Source: Hippophae tibetana (taxonomy: Eukaryota > Streptophyta > Magnoliopsida > Rosales > Elaeagnaceae). Taken from it: DNA of 64,000 nt. Below the pieces are notes generated by a model. That model searched no databases and had not been told where the DNA came from. It saw only the letters and a program-made list of their open reading frames with translations. This document shows positions 45,100-56,498 of this stretch, in pieces (within the stretch, counting starts at the first letter, position 1; every line of letters begins with the position of its first letter). The position numbers were made by a program, and so were the translations under genes. The DNA lies in assembly GCA_037013495.1 (NCBI GenBank), contig CM072808.1, forward strand, positions 14,299,319 to 14,363,318, written 5' to 3'.

Positions 45100-45961
45100 C
45101 TCTCTCACTATATAACGCTTATAGGAATAATAAATTTTTACACAGTGATACTATCCTATGATATGGTGAAACCATCTTTGCTTAAATCTTGAAAGGACAT
45201 GTTTACACTGAAAGTCAAAAACATACCCAAGTAACTTGTATTGAAAGATTCATTGTTCATTAGTTAAGTATATATAACAATATAAAATGTGAAAAATATT
45301 CATGATTATGAGTAATCATCAGATAGAATTTAAAATCATGACTACCTTATATGTAAAAATTCAAAAAGAAATTTTAAAATTCATTCTCTCTCACTACATA
45401 ACACTCATAGGAATAATAAATTTTTACATAGTGATACTATCATTTGATCTGGTCAAACCATCTTTGCTTGAATCTTGAAAGGGCATGTTTACATTGAATG
45501 TCAAAAACATAAATACCCAAGCAACTTGTATTGAAGGACTCATTGTTCATTAGTTCAGTATATATAAGACTACAAAATGTACAAAGTATTCATAAGTGTA
45601 AGTAATCATTAAATAGAATTTAAAATCATAACTACCCTATGTATAATACTTCAAAGAAAATTTTCAAAATTGATTCTCTCTCACTACATAACGCTCATAG
45701 GAATAATACATTTTTACATAATGATACTATCCTATGATATGGTGAAACCATCTTTGCTTGAATCTTGAAATTTCATTTTACACTAAATGTTAGAAACATA
45801 AATACCCAAGCAACTTGTATTGAAAGATTAATCTTTCATTAGTTCAGTATATATAACAATATAAAATGTTTAAAATATTCATGAGTGTGAGTAATCATCA
45901 AATGTAATTTAAAGTCATAACTCCTCTATGTGTAATACTTCAAAAAGAATTTTCAAAATTG
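45100..45961. repeat. Tandem triplication, about 288-base unit
   Basis: Three successive units start ctctctcactatataacgct (about 45100), ctctctcactacataacact (about 45388) and ctctctcactacataacgct (about 45674). Each runs through aggaataataaatttttaca, tgatactatc, ccatctttgcttgaatcttg, aacttgtattgaaaga and a Lys/Phe-poor tail, ending before gattctactc. Units are similar but diverged. It sits just inside the M-family polypurine tract. Confidence 0.88.
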
Positions 45962-48440
45962 ATTCTACTCTAAATTTAATATTCTAATTGTATCTATCCC
46001 TTTTTTTCATATAAATAAACAAATATAAAGAAAAGATAATAACAGTTAGATGTATCAAACATAAAGTGCATTGAATGATAAACTTCTAGTACATTACAAC
46101 TAGATTTCATTTACATCTTAAAATATAAAAACAAACAAATGCATTGACTTTCAAACACAATAGTAAAGCATGAAAAAATATCAAAATAAAATAAAAATGA
46201 ATCATTGTCTTAGAAGAGATAAAACCCGTAATAAGAGTGGATGTCCTAAATCATAGAGAACATTGCTTCTTGACATTCATTCATAGTATTGATTTTTTGT
46301 TCAAACATTCCCATTCTCTTATGTATCTCATTATCAAATAGGTTTTAATGAGAAGGTTTAGAAGCATGTTTATTTTCCATTTCTTCATTCCTAAAAACTC
46401 ATCTAATGCGGATTTTCTTTTTCTAGTACTAACATCAATGAGCCGCTATCTCTTTGAAGTTTGAGTATATGATCTTGATATGGTTGACTTTCCAATTTCA
46501 CCAATCAATCAAACGGCTTCAAAATCCCTCATTTCTAGTACACTTGTAACCAAAATTAGTTGGGCGTTAAGACTACCAAAGGGAAGAACAATCCTTGGGT
46601 TAACTATTTGAGATTGGTTTATAATCTCATCCTAAATAATTTAACTTACATTGAATTCAATAACTTTTCTAATACAGTATAAATTTTTGGATGTATGTGT
46701 CCAATCTTAGAGGAGTGCTTTAAGGGTAACAGGTTAACACATACCATTTTTTTCAATACTTGATAAAAGGGAGTGCACTAACCCAAGATAAACAACCCTT
46801 TTGCACTAAAACCAATATTAAGTGAACCAAAAATTTTAGTCAAAAAATCTTCAATGGAGATGCTATACCATTCTAATTTAAAATCAGGATCCCTAATGTT
46901 TGTGATGGATAAAAAATGTTGATTCTTTGAGCCGAGATGTCAATAATTTTATTTTGAACAAAAACTTTATAACTTATAGCTCCTAGGTGATGCATTTTTT
47001 GGGCCATTATTTGCATAAAATTCATACACAAGGGATGGGTAATATAATATGGCTATGGTAATTCCAATTTCCTGAGACTCTATCTAAGTTATGCCATATA
47101 CAAATAAAATTGGACCTATAGAGAAAGTAGTGTTATACCTCAATTCAGATCCATCATCCCACCATTGAGCGGAATGTGTGGTATATGCACCAAGAGGAAG
47201 TTAATGATGTTTGACAAATATTATCGAAACCTAGCCAAAATCCAAAAATATGATAATACCCCTAAACTAAAAAATGATCCAAAATGCTAAAATTTTCCAA
47301 ATAAAATGTAGAATCAAGTTCAGGGAATTTTTGTTGGGAAATGGTTGTTGAAAGAAGCTCATAAAGGGTGTTTATTAGGTGAAAAATTGAGAGAAAATAG
47401 GGATAATGGAATTGTGATTATTTCTACCAAAAACTTTGATTTTTTGCAAATGGAATAGAAATCAATTCTAAGTGTTTAAGGGATAAAAATCAGTGAATTT
47501 GGGCAATTTGAGTGAAAATTCGAAAAAAAGGGCCAAAATGGGGGGCTTAGGGTTTGTGTGTAGGTTGAGAAAAAAATGAGTGTATATAAATTGAACTCGC
47601 TTGATTGATTGAGATTAGTGTCCATCTATCAACATTCATAGATCGATTGATATAGTATATACTTAATTAATCGATATTCTTAATTTCTGAAAATTGTAGA
47701 AACCCCCCAAAGTTCTATATTTATCCAAACTTTTCAAACAAACACTTAAGTAAAGATAAACAGAAAAAATTAAAAAACAAATTTTTTTATTTCAATTTTT
47801 TTTTAATAAAGATAATATATTTATTCAAAAATGAACATCCCTCAAATAATCAATTTTCAAATAAAAATCATTCTTAAACAAAATTGGACTATACATAGCC
47901 AGCATAAGTATTCTAGTAAATCATACATATATTTCTCAACACTTATGGTGACTTATTGAAAATTTATTAAGGTGAAATAAATATTGAACTACAATAGTAT
48001 GTCAATTTTTTCATTTATGATTAGTTATGAAAAAATTTAATGTAAAGAACCAATCATGAAAAAATTTAAGTTGATTTCTTACTAAGAGAAGACGTTATTA
48101 ATTAATAATTATTTTATTTTGAATTCCCTCTCATTATTTATCATCATTATTATATGAAGTATTGATTATTTATTTTTCATTTTGCATAACCATATATGGC
48201 TATTTTGTTTTTGTGTAATCAATTGTTTTTTGTATATAGCTATTTCCTTTATCATATTACATTTCTTTTGCAAAGAAAATATGCACGAGCCAAAATACAC
48301 AATATGATGACTTTCACAGTAATTGTGAGGTAGACCTCTCCCGTCACTACTATAGATTTCTACCTCACACTAGGTAGCCCTTCCAAAGTTAGGTGTCTCT
48401 CTATAGCAACATTTTTTATAGTGAAAAATAGTGTTTAACC
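45962..48440 (-). other. M-family 3' interior, possible degraded extra frame
   Basis: Between about 46200 and 47250 the minus strand has scattered readable pieces (LLPLKHSSKIGHIHPKIY, TQGLFFPLVVLT) that resemble an eroded protein between pol and 3' LTR. Such an extra frame is known in SIRE-type Copia elements, but I cannot assign it. 47590-47690 holds gattgattgag/gatcgattgat words. 47690-48440 is shared with the M fragment inside L element 2 (41000-41760). No other structure seen. Confidence 0.45.
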
Positions 48441-49449
48441 ATAATTTTTACATTCAAGGTTATCTCAAGTCATAAAGTCTCACATAATCAATTATAAACT
48501 TCAAGCATACCATACTTCTATATTCAATAAGTGTGCGAGTGAGTTCTTATTAACATCGATCACCATATGTAATGAAAAATATAAATTCACAGAACAAGAT
48601 ATATATTTTTCTTGATCTAAAGTAACATTTGAGTTTTTTTTCATTGTGAGAAAAATTATACTCTTTATTAATTTTTTATTTTTTGATTTAAAAAAAATTG
48701 AAATAAAATAATACAATCAAGAATCTTCCATGCAACTCTTCCACCCACCTTTCTTATTGTATTTTCCATCCTCTTCTTCAATAAGCTGATGAGTAGCTTG
48801 TTAGAAGATTCCACCTGACCATTGGCTTGAGGATAATATGGCGTAGAGTAGTACATCTTGATGTTGTACTTGAGGTTGAATTCTTTGATATTTCATCTTG
48901 TGATTTATCTCCTATTATCTATGAAGAGCTCTTTGGGTATGCTAAAATGAAAAAAATTATGGACTTCCATATAAATCAAATCACATATTCCTCTTGTATT
49001 CTACCTTGGACTTTTAGAATTTTTTGGTTGACAGTATATTTTGACATGTTTTGGATTAGGTGGTATATATTTTTATAGAGAATATGGAGTATAATTTTGT
49101 ATATGTAAATGTAATAATACAATACCTCATGTTTGGTTGACTGGAATGGAATAGAATCATAATTCTTACCTTCCAATTTGATGTTTGCTTAGGCTAAAAA
49201 ATGGGAATGAAGAATACATTTGAATATGCCTTTTTACAAATTCCTTGGATTATTCAAGTTCCTATATCATATTTTATTTGTCTTGTTCTAAACCTATAAG
49301 ACATGAATTCAAAACATTAGAACATTTAGATAGATCAAGATTATCTTCTTCTAGTACCAATGAATTTATTTCAGAGGATTTTAGTTTTCATTGAGTTTAG
49401 TTACTTCTATAAGAAACTTATCTTTATCTCCTTTGCATATTATGAATTC
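48441..49449 (-). pseudogene. Ty3 integrase fragment within non-coding M interior
   Basis: The minus strand near 48720-48960 reads FSIPKELFIDN, FNLKYNIKMYYSTPYYPQAN and GQVESSNKLLISLLKKRM. This is the unmistakable end of the Ty3 integrase core (S-T-P-Y-(Y/H)-P-Q-x-N-G-Q-x-E-x-x-N). Copia integrase does not read this way, so this is a small foreign piece inside a Copia. The flanking parts 48441-48700 and 48980-49449 hold nothing I recognise. Broken fragment. Confidence 0.75.
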
Positions 49450-50520
49450 TCTAATAATTACCTAAATCAATATCAAACTTGCTAGAGTGTCTACCAGTTT
49501 TTGTACCAAATGCCAAAATATTGGTGCCACTATTTTCTGATTCAACTAGATTGTTGTTATAACTTTCAGATTTAGTAAGTGTAGTATTAAAAGCTCTTCT
49601 AGTATTGTTCTTCTTATTTTCATAGTCAGCTAGAAAGTAACCAAAACCCATACATTCAATGCATTGAGGTCCAGTGGGTTTATTTTTACACCATTAGAAA
49701 TCACATATTTGAGTTCTCTTAGATTATGATCCTTTTGACGACTTACTATTATTTTTTATTAGGAATCTTTTTGTTAAAGATTCTATTCAGTCTTCTAGTC
49801 AAGTGTGTCAGTTCTACTTTTTCATTGTCACCTTCTTCAATCATAGTAGTTTTAAAGGCAACACATTTTTTCTATGTGGGAGGATGAAAAGTCATCTCAA
49901 AGGTTTGAAGTGAGCCAGCAAATTTCTCTATTTTGATAGTGTCCACATCCTTACTTTCCTTAATGGTAGAGAAATTTGAATGAAAGGGATCTGGTAGCGA
50001 CCAAATAATCTTTCTAACTATCTTGAAGTTATCAATTTTCTATCCAAGATTGGTAGATGCATTAATAATATCACATAATTTAGCATAGAATTCGAAAAAA
50101 GTCTCATCTTCTTTCATCTTAATATTATCAAATTGAGTTTTAAGCATGCAAACTTTTTAGGTACCCTCAAGGGCATACTCCAAAATATCCTAAGCATGGG
50201 TAGCAGTTTCAACATGAGAAATACAAAAAAATCATCATCGAGATATCACTGAAAATAACATTAATACCCTTTTGATTCTGGTTACTACTAGTTTTATCTT
50301 CAACGGTATAGTCTTTCCTAGGTTTTGGAGTAACAATATTATTTTTGGTAACCGTATATGGTTTCCAACCATAAAGCACAGTGTTCCATATACTTTCATG
50401 TATAAACCACAAAAGTATCTCATATGGGTCTTCTAATATGGGTAAATAGACTCATCATTATAAGGAGCATGAAAGGTAGATGAACCCTCTCTGAATTGAT
50501 CCATAACAAGGTCCTAGGCA
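49450..50520 (-). pseudogene. M-family Copia gag remnant
   Basis: In order on the minus strand: a start region with MRYFCGLYMKVYGTL and VGNHIRLPK (50300-50423), KPRKDYTVED, ILEYALEG and VCMLKTQFDNIKM near 50110-50200, then a stretch ending LCDIINASTNLG, SLPDPFHSNFSTIKESKDVD (49930-49990), FAGSLQTFEM, and a zinc-knuckle-like CIECMGFGYF at about 49640-49670, followed by ALA/Ser-rich text. This is the UBN2-type Copia gag as found in SIRE/Maximus elements. Pol is not seen below it. Broken. Confidence 0.85.
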
Positions 50521-50541
50521 TACTATATGTATCCCGTGATT

Positions 50542-50554
50542 GCTTTTATACTAA
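50542..50554 (-). other. Decayed initiator-Met PBS of M element
   Basis: The element strand reads TTAGTATAAAAGC, aligning with TTGGTATCAGAGC, directly inside the 5' LTR. Position plus the following aatcacgggatac context support it in spite of the changes. Confidence 0.6.
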
Positions 50555-50555
50555 G

Positions 50556-51810
50556 TGGCAATTTCCTTTTTTTAGTTACAGATATAATTATTTAGAGGGT
50601 GGGTGAATAAAAGATCAATGAAAGTATGATAAATTAAAAATTCATAGAATGGGTAGATATGAAATCACATGTAAATAAAATAATGTAGAAATATAAAGAT
50701 TTAGAGATGAATTTTTTTGTGGGAAGAACCTATGACATACCAATGACCTAAGGGGAAAACTGCCGGTCCATCAAACCACCTAACTATACACTATAAAAAA
50801 TAAGGTTCAGTTAGAAGGCTAGGACTCAAACTACCCAGTAAGGTAATGTCCCAACTAATCCACTTACAAGTTATTACTTTCATTATAGTCTCTATATGAA
50901 AGGTGTTTGGATCCAGACTAATGTTCCAATGAATTTGAGTCATATGATTTAATCAAACCCATATAATTGGCACCTACAAAGTTGGCACAATAACCCAAGT
51001 GTAAATATGTGTCCTAGAGAAGATTCAATGATGAGAAACCCTAACGAGATGATTTAATATATATATATATATATATCAGATAAATCAAAATCAACTAGCA
51101 ACCTTAGAATAATCAATTTAGATACATTAACTTAATGAAAAAGCTAACTTGAATAGTTTTTACAAAACAATGAGAGAAAGAGAATAATATGAATAGAATA
51201 ATGCTCAATAATACTCTTGTGTGGTTAAAGAAATTATGGGCCAATGGTATAATTAAATAGCACGACTAGAAAGCCTAGATCAAAAGTCTATTACAAATCT
51301 ATCCATAAAAATATTTAAGTGATCATTAAAACACTATGATAATATATAAAATAAATTATATTGGATGAAATTTAGCTTAAATATGAAAACTTGGCCGCTT
51401 GATCGATCTAGAACTAGCTCAATCGACCGAACATGGCTTCTTGATCAATCTAGTGAAGCTCGATCGATCTAGTGAAGCTCGATCGATCTAGTGAAACAAT
51501 TTATTCATTTTTAAATAAGTGGATATATTCATTAATCTTGATGGATCTACTGCTCGATCGATCAAGTATTAATTCCTCGATTGATCTATTTATGTAAAAA
51601 TTAATTCAGCTAGGTAATTAGGCTTGATCATTCTAGATATGGATGAATCGATTGAGTAGCCTACATGCATAATGTTTCTATATGTCTAATATTATATTTA
51701 ACATGCATATGAATAGAGATATACTTGAGATATCATTGTTGGAGCTTAGTAGTTTCTTTGGCTTGAAAATATTCTTGAAAGACACACCTAGAAACTAAAA
51801 TTACATACAC
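50556..51810 (-). repeat. M-family 5' LTR, outer end missing
   Basis: The low-coordinate end, tggcaatttcc, adjoins the PBS. Contains gtctctatatgaaaggtgtt and an (AT)n run at 51059-51076. Also contains the tandem ctcgatcgatctagtgaag (51450-51500). The last part stops at ttacataca where L element 3 starts. The partner is 37547-38291 plus 44576-45064, which shows about 50 further bases up to the polypurine tract. Confidence 0.8.
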
Positions 51811-53430
51811 AATGGGGTTGTTTTTTTTTTTGGATTCATGCTAGTTTAGGAGTGATGGTTTTGATTGAATGAGTGTGTAAGCTAGCTGATGTTTTCACTT
51901 GTGTTTTTGGTACATTTTGGGTACGGGTATTTATGTAAAGTACTTGAAACTTTTTGGAAAAAAATGACTTCTTACCACCTTGCCACCAAGCTCACTATCA
52001 AGCTTGCCAGGGATGTCACCGCAATTAATGGTGAAGTGGTGGAAATGTGGCTAGTGAGGTGGAAAATCTGAGTTCTATAAATACCCTCACCTTTCATTTT
52101 AGCATCTTTATAATGTAGCAAAACTCAATTAAATTGAAATCTCATTTTTGTATTTTCATATCAATAACTCCTCAAGTATTGTTTGGTATTAGTGATTTAT
52201 GATTGTGTGAGCAAAATCATACTTGTGATTCTTAAGTACATGAGATGGTGTTTGTAAGTGAGTGTATGTGAGCCGTGTGTTGGCTAGGAGTTGCTTGGAT
52301 GCAACTATTTATTTGTGAGAACATCATTGTGGGAGTGAACTAAGTTATGTTCTTTGAGTTCTCATATCTCTTATTGTTTGTAATACGAGATAGGTTGTTT
52401 GTGCTTAAGAATGGTCCTCAAGATTAATAGTAGTTACACTTCTGGTTATTGATTTATAGTTATTGATCACCCTACATTGGGTGGTATGGGCTTTGGAGGA
52501 TAGCCTGATTTTTCTGTTGAACTAGGTTATTAAGAAAGTAACAAGCAAGGGAAATATGAGGTAGTCAAAATAGAGGTTTTGGCTAATAGAAGCAATGGTG
52601 GTTTTTTTCTCTGAGAGTGTATTTTTTTATTGTTTAGGGGATTATTTACTGCTAAGTGGTTGTCTTAAGAAACCTAACGATGTTATCACATAGATAGGGT
52701 TTCTTTGTGGGTTTACCTCATGCAACCATGAAACCATGATTTTCTTTTGTGTTAATATCATCTAAGTTTCAATTGTGTATGTTCCATCATATTAGACTTA
52801 CACTCTAATCAGGAAGCTTGTTTATTTTGCATGGTTTCATGGTTGCATGCTTTCTTTTCTTTCCTTGTAGTATGCCTATAGGTTTCTAATTATTACTTAT
52901 GCTTTTTCCTCATTAATTTTTAGCGTGAGTCTTTAAGGAGTTTTTATCTCCTTACCTTGGTAATGTATCAAGTGTTAGACTCTGTATTAATGGTTATTAT
53001 ATAATGTATACTTATATGCTGTGAAAGTACAATCATCATTTATTGAATATGTTTCCACATATAAGGTATTAAAGAGATTGGAAATCCCTTATAGCTTTTC
53101 AATGTGTATGACTATCTTGTATGTTATGTTTATCTATGCTACTAGTCTGACAGGACGTTATGAGGCACATTATCATTAGTGTGTTTACCATAGTTTCTTC
53201 TTTCTTATTGCAGTTTTTTTGTGTGTATTGAATTGAGAATGTTGTTTTGTAATTATGCTATGTTAATTGCATAATTCACGTTTTATGGTCTTCTTGGTCG
53301 AATTGATATTAAGCTCATAAAAAGATTCAATGAGTTGCCATTTCCACTCTTCATCTAGGTCTCAATTACCTATTTGAGTTAGAAGAACAATGGATCTTCG
53401 TGTAATTATTCCTACGTGTGGGAATCTATA
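51810..53430 (+). repeat. L-family 5' LTR, start missing
   Basis: Begins within the LTR at aatggggttg (compare catggggttggtttt at 28708 and 42920). TATA box TATAAATA at 52076-52083. It ends ggaatctata before the PBS. Confidence 0.82.
52731..52847. repeat. 18-base inverted repeat within L LTR
   Basis: TGCAACCATGAAACCATG at about 52731-52748 is the exact reverse complement of CATGGTTTCATGGTTGCA at about 52830-52847. About 80 bases separate the arms. The other L LTR copies do not show the left arm at this place. Confidence 0.8.
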
Positions 53431-53446
53431 TTTGGTATCAAAGTGA

Positions 53447-56400
53447 GTCATCCCTATTTAGGCTTAACTTCCTGGGTGCTCGATCCTAGAGCTCTATATA
53501 CACTTACACACACCTTGTATGTTTAGGCATTTTGTCTCCACCAGTGTGGGCTATTGTTGTTCTATGAGATTGTTATCTCTATGAACTTTTGTTGTTTGTA
53601 TGTTCCCAACTTTCTTGTTCATGCATATCTCTTTCCTATTTTGCCTCTCTGTCTTGCATAGTATCTTAATTATCCTACTTGTTGCTATGCCTGACCATTT
53701 GATCCTTTGTTAGTATTCATCCATACTAGTTTCTTTGAAATTCTCTCTTTGAGTGTTTTCCTAGCTCATTACATTCTTCCTCTGTAGCTGTTTGCATGAG
53801 CTTTATGACAAATGTTTTCATCTTATAGTTTTAATGTTTTAGGATTTTCTTTCTGTAATCTTTTCATATATATGCCATGTCATAAAGAATTTTTCAAACT
53901 TGTTTTACTAGGTTCTTTTTTCTTATACCTAGTATGTTGTGTTTTGGTTCTTCGTTACTCTCTAATTGGTTTCTATCATATTTTGCCTGCTTTTACGTCT
54001 CTTGTGCTTTCGATGTATCTTTCAAAAAAATGAAGTATTGCTACAAGCTTGTTTAGATGAGTATTTCTACATGTTGTGCTTGTTAGGATGTTCCCTGTGC
54101 ATTAGTTTGTCATATAGACTATTTACTTGTCTTTATGACTCTTTGCTTACATACATTATTATAACTAGACTAGTATATTTATTTGGCATTCTTAGTGCTT
54201 GAGTTGTTGACCATACTTAAGCATGCCTCTTGTTTCTGTATTAGAACCTGAGCCTTTCTTCACATGCTTAGATGGTTTTGCAACATCCCTTGTTTATTCT
54301 CTTTTATGAGTGTTAATTATGTTGCTCACTAATTAGTTAGGAGATACTAATTAGTTGGGAGTGTCAATTGTGTTACAACATCCCTTGTTTATTATTTAGA
54401 GGCAACATTGTACAGTTTGTGGTGATGGTATCTCTTAATACACATCCTTGTTTTTTTGGCTTATGATCTCCTTTGAGGCCATATTTGTCATTTCACTTTC
54501 TTACTATTGTGAAGCCTATCTGTTTCTTTAAAATTGTGTTTATCTTCCTTACTACTTTAAAAATTCAAAGAAAATATTTGTCTATGGTCCTTTGGCATTC
54601 ACTTTCTCTCTTTCCCTCTAGTCCTATGATTGTTTTGCACATTCTTTTATTCAGCTTTCTTAATGTAAGTAAAATGAAATTAATAGAGACTTTGTTGGTT
54701 TTTGAGTGGCATGCAATTGACATGAATTGAAATGTGGTTCTTATGATATGTGTTTTCATTAATCGTATGTATGGATGAATTCTTGTGTTGAATTTGACAA
54801 TAACTTTTTCTTACACATGCCATAACTTTGTAAATATGAATTGTTATTATGAGAAGCTCATGTGGATCTCTTGGTTAATGATTTTTATGTCTCTAACAAG
54901 TTCTAGAATTTACTTTTAGTGTCTCTTAAGACAAAATCCTAGGTACTACTTGGATAGAGAGAGGATTTAGGCCATCTTTGGATCGTATGAACCTTTCATG
55001 CCACCAATGTTTTCTTATTCTTAGTCTCTCCTCTTGAGCCTTTACGTTTTCCCTTCATTTCTCTACACCTACTGGCTTTGCCCAAATGTTGAATCACACT
55101 TACCTTGCACATCTTCAGTTGAGTTTTAGTGTTGTTAATTATTGAAACTATTTGTTTTGGGATTGTTTGTGTTACCCTTGTGTTTAAAGAAAAAGAAAAA
55201 GAAAAATAAGGGTATCAACCAATGTATGCTAAGATATAAAAGGAAAAATATCACATGCTTCGGAATGTGAGCTTTTAAATTTGAGAAGTAGAAGGAAAAG
55301 AACCTAAGTCTAATGGTTTACTACTTGTTTGTGAGATCTTTACTTAAGGTGTAAGTTTTGATAAGGTAAAGGTGTGCCTAAACTTACATATCTCTTCTCT
55401 TTTACCCAATCTTTGGCCATTCATTACAAGATTTAAAAGACCTATTTCTTTCTTTCAAGCTTGCACTTACATTAGTGGAGAGAGAGGATAAAAGTGGACA
55501 TGTTAAGTTTAGTTGTGCTTTAGTCTATATGTCTATTTGCTTGGTTCACATAGGCATATCATGATGGCATATAGAGTCAGGAAGTTTAGTGTATCACACA
55601 CAACATATGTCATCAAAAATTTAGTCATACCCTTACACGAATGCATTATGGATAGATTTCCATATGGATATTATCATGAATGTTTTAGCTAGTCTCAAAG
55701 GGCCTTCATGCTTTTGTCCTAATATACATTTATTTCTCCACTGGTTTCTCTACCACTTTTGTGCTTAGAAGATGTGGAGTTATCTTCTCTGAAGATATTA
55801 GTAATTTATTATCTCTTCCCGTTATTCATGTTTCTTTCTTTTCTTGTTGTCTCTTTTAAGTATGAAAATGTCTTGGATTCGCATCGATTTCAAGCTTTTA
55901 CTCATTGTGTTATGGCTTTTTTACATACAATTGTACCTCTTATTCACGGTTCACTCATTTATTTAGCATTACTAAGACCTCACTCTACTGGTTCCAAAGA
56001 CCCTCTTCCCTTTGGTAGTTTTTCTATTGGCCCATTATTCTTCTTGCTTTCCTTATTTGGCGGAGATGTACACAATGTTTCCTTTGAGCCTGACCATTCC
56101 TTTTAAATAGATACCTTCCAATGTTCTTATTCCTTATTCTACTTCACCACCTTCTAACCCTACCATTGTTGGGAAATATACACGTTGTGATGTTATTAGG
56201 ATTTTTAATGTAGAAGAAAGAGACAAAGAGTGTTGAACTTCTTTTATATTTCTTGTTACTATTGTACTCTTTCCTTTAAAAGTTCGTAAATTTTTTGTTC
56301 AGTTAAAGAGACTAAGTTTGTTGTATTCCTTACTCTCTATTTGTCTATCCTCACATGTTTTGTACAATTTTTTTGTTCTTCTCTTTCTGTATTACTTATT

Positions 56401-56498
56401 TTTACTGTGTATAAGTGTTTATATATTGGGAAAGTTTTGAAAGTATAGAATTCATAACATGTGTTATTACCTCATATGCATACTTTTAGGGGGAGAAT
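53447..56498 (+). other. L element 3 interior, leader and central part
   Basis: 53447-53770 matches 40106-40470. Beyond that it is T-rich, with many short Phe/Leu-rich plus-strand frames (53812-54730) that look compositional. 55185-55510 holds an aaagaaaaagaaaaagaaaa run. 56485-56498 reads TTTTAGGGGGAGAA, a purine tract resembling an internal or former polypurine tract. No known retroelement protein is seen. Confidence 0.65.
55759..56106 (+). CDS. Unrecognised 115-codon open frame in L element 3
   Basis: Starts with ATG at 55759 and has two hydrophobic stretches (LFMFLSFLVVSF near residues 21-32 and LFFLLSLFGG near residues 92-101). Between them are SHRFQAFTHCVMAFL and LRPHSTGSKDPLPFG. The latter part has less low-complexity composition than neighbouring frames. 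I do not recognise a family. It may be a chance frame in T-rich DNA or a scrap of an element protein. No counterpart is present in L element 2. Confidence 0.2.
   Translation: MCLEDVELSSLKILVIYYLFPLFMFLSFLVVSFKYENVLDSHRFQAFTHCVMAFLHTIVPLIHGSLIYLALLRPHSTGSKDPLPFGSFSIGPLFFLLSLFGGDVHNVSFEPDHSF

Larger units (their letters stand above)
37547..51810 (-). mobile_element. M-family Copia retrotransposon with gag but no recognisable pol
   Basis: The 3' LTR is in two pieces (37547-38291 and 44576-45064) split by a plus-strand L element. The 5' LTR is 50556-51810. Interior: polypurine tract 45066-45080, a 288-base triplicated block, a long region with weak coding signs, a Ty3 integrase fragment, then a clear Copia gag (49450-50520) and a decayed PBS (50542-50554). 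All run on the minus strand. Shared LTR words include gtctctataaaaaagatgttc/gtctctatatgaaaggtgtt, tgttcc(g/a)atgaa, and the ATCGATCGAG clusters. Broken. The outer end of the 5' LTR is replaced by the third L element. Confidence 0.8.

Noticed and set aside
53812-54730. Run of Phe/Leu/Cys-rich frames suggesting a membrane protein gene
   Set aside because: T-rich composition of the L interior produces these in several phases. No homologous wording or shared start, and no counterpart in L element 2.
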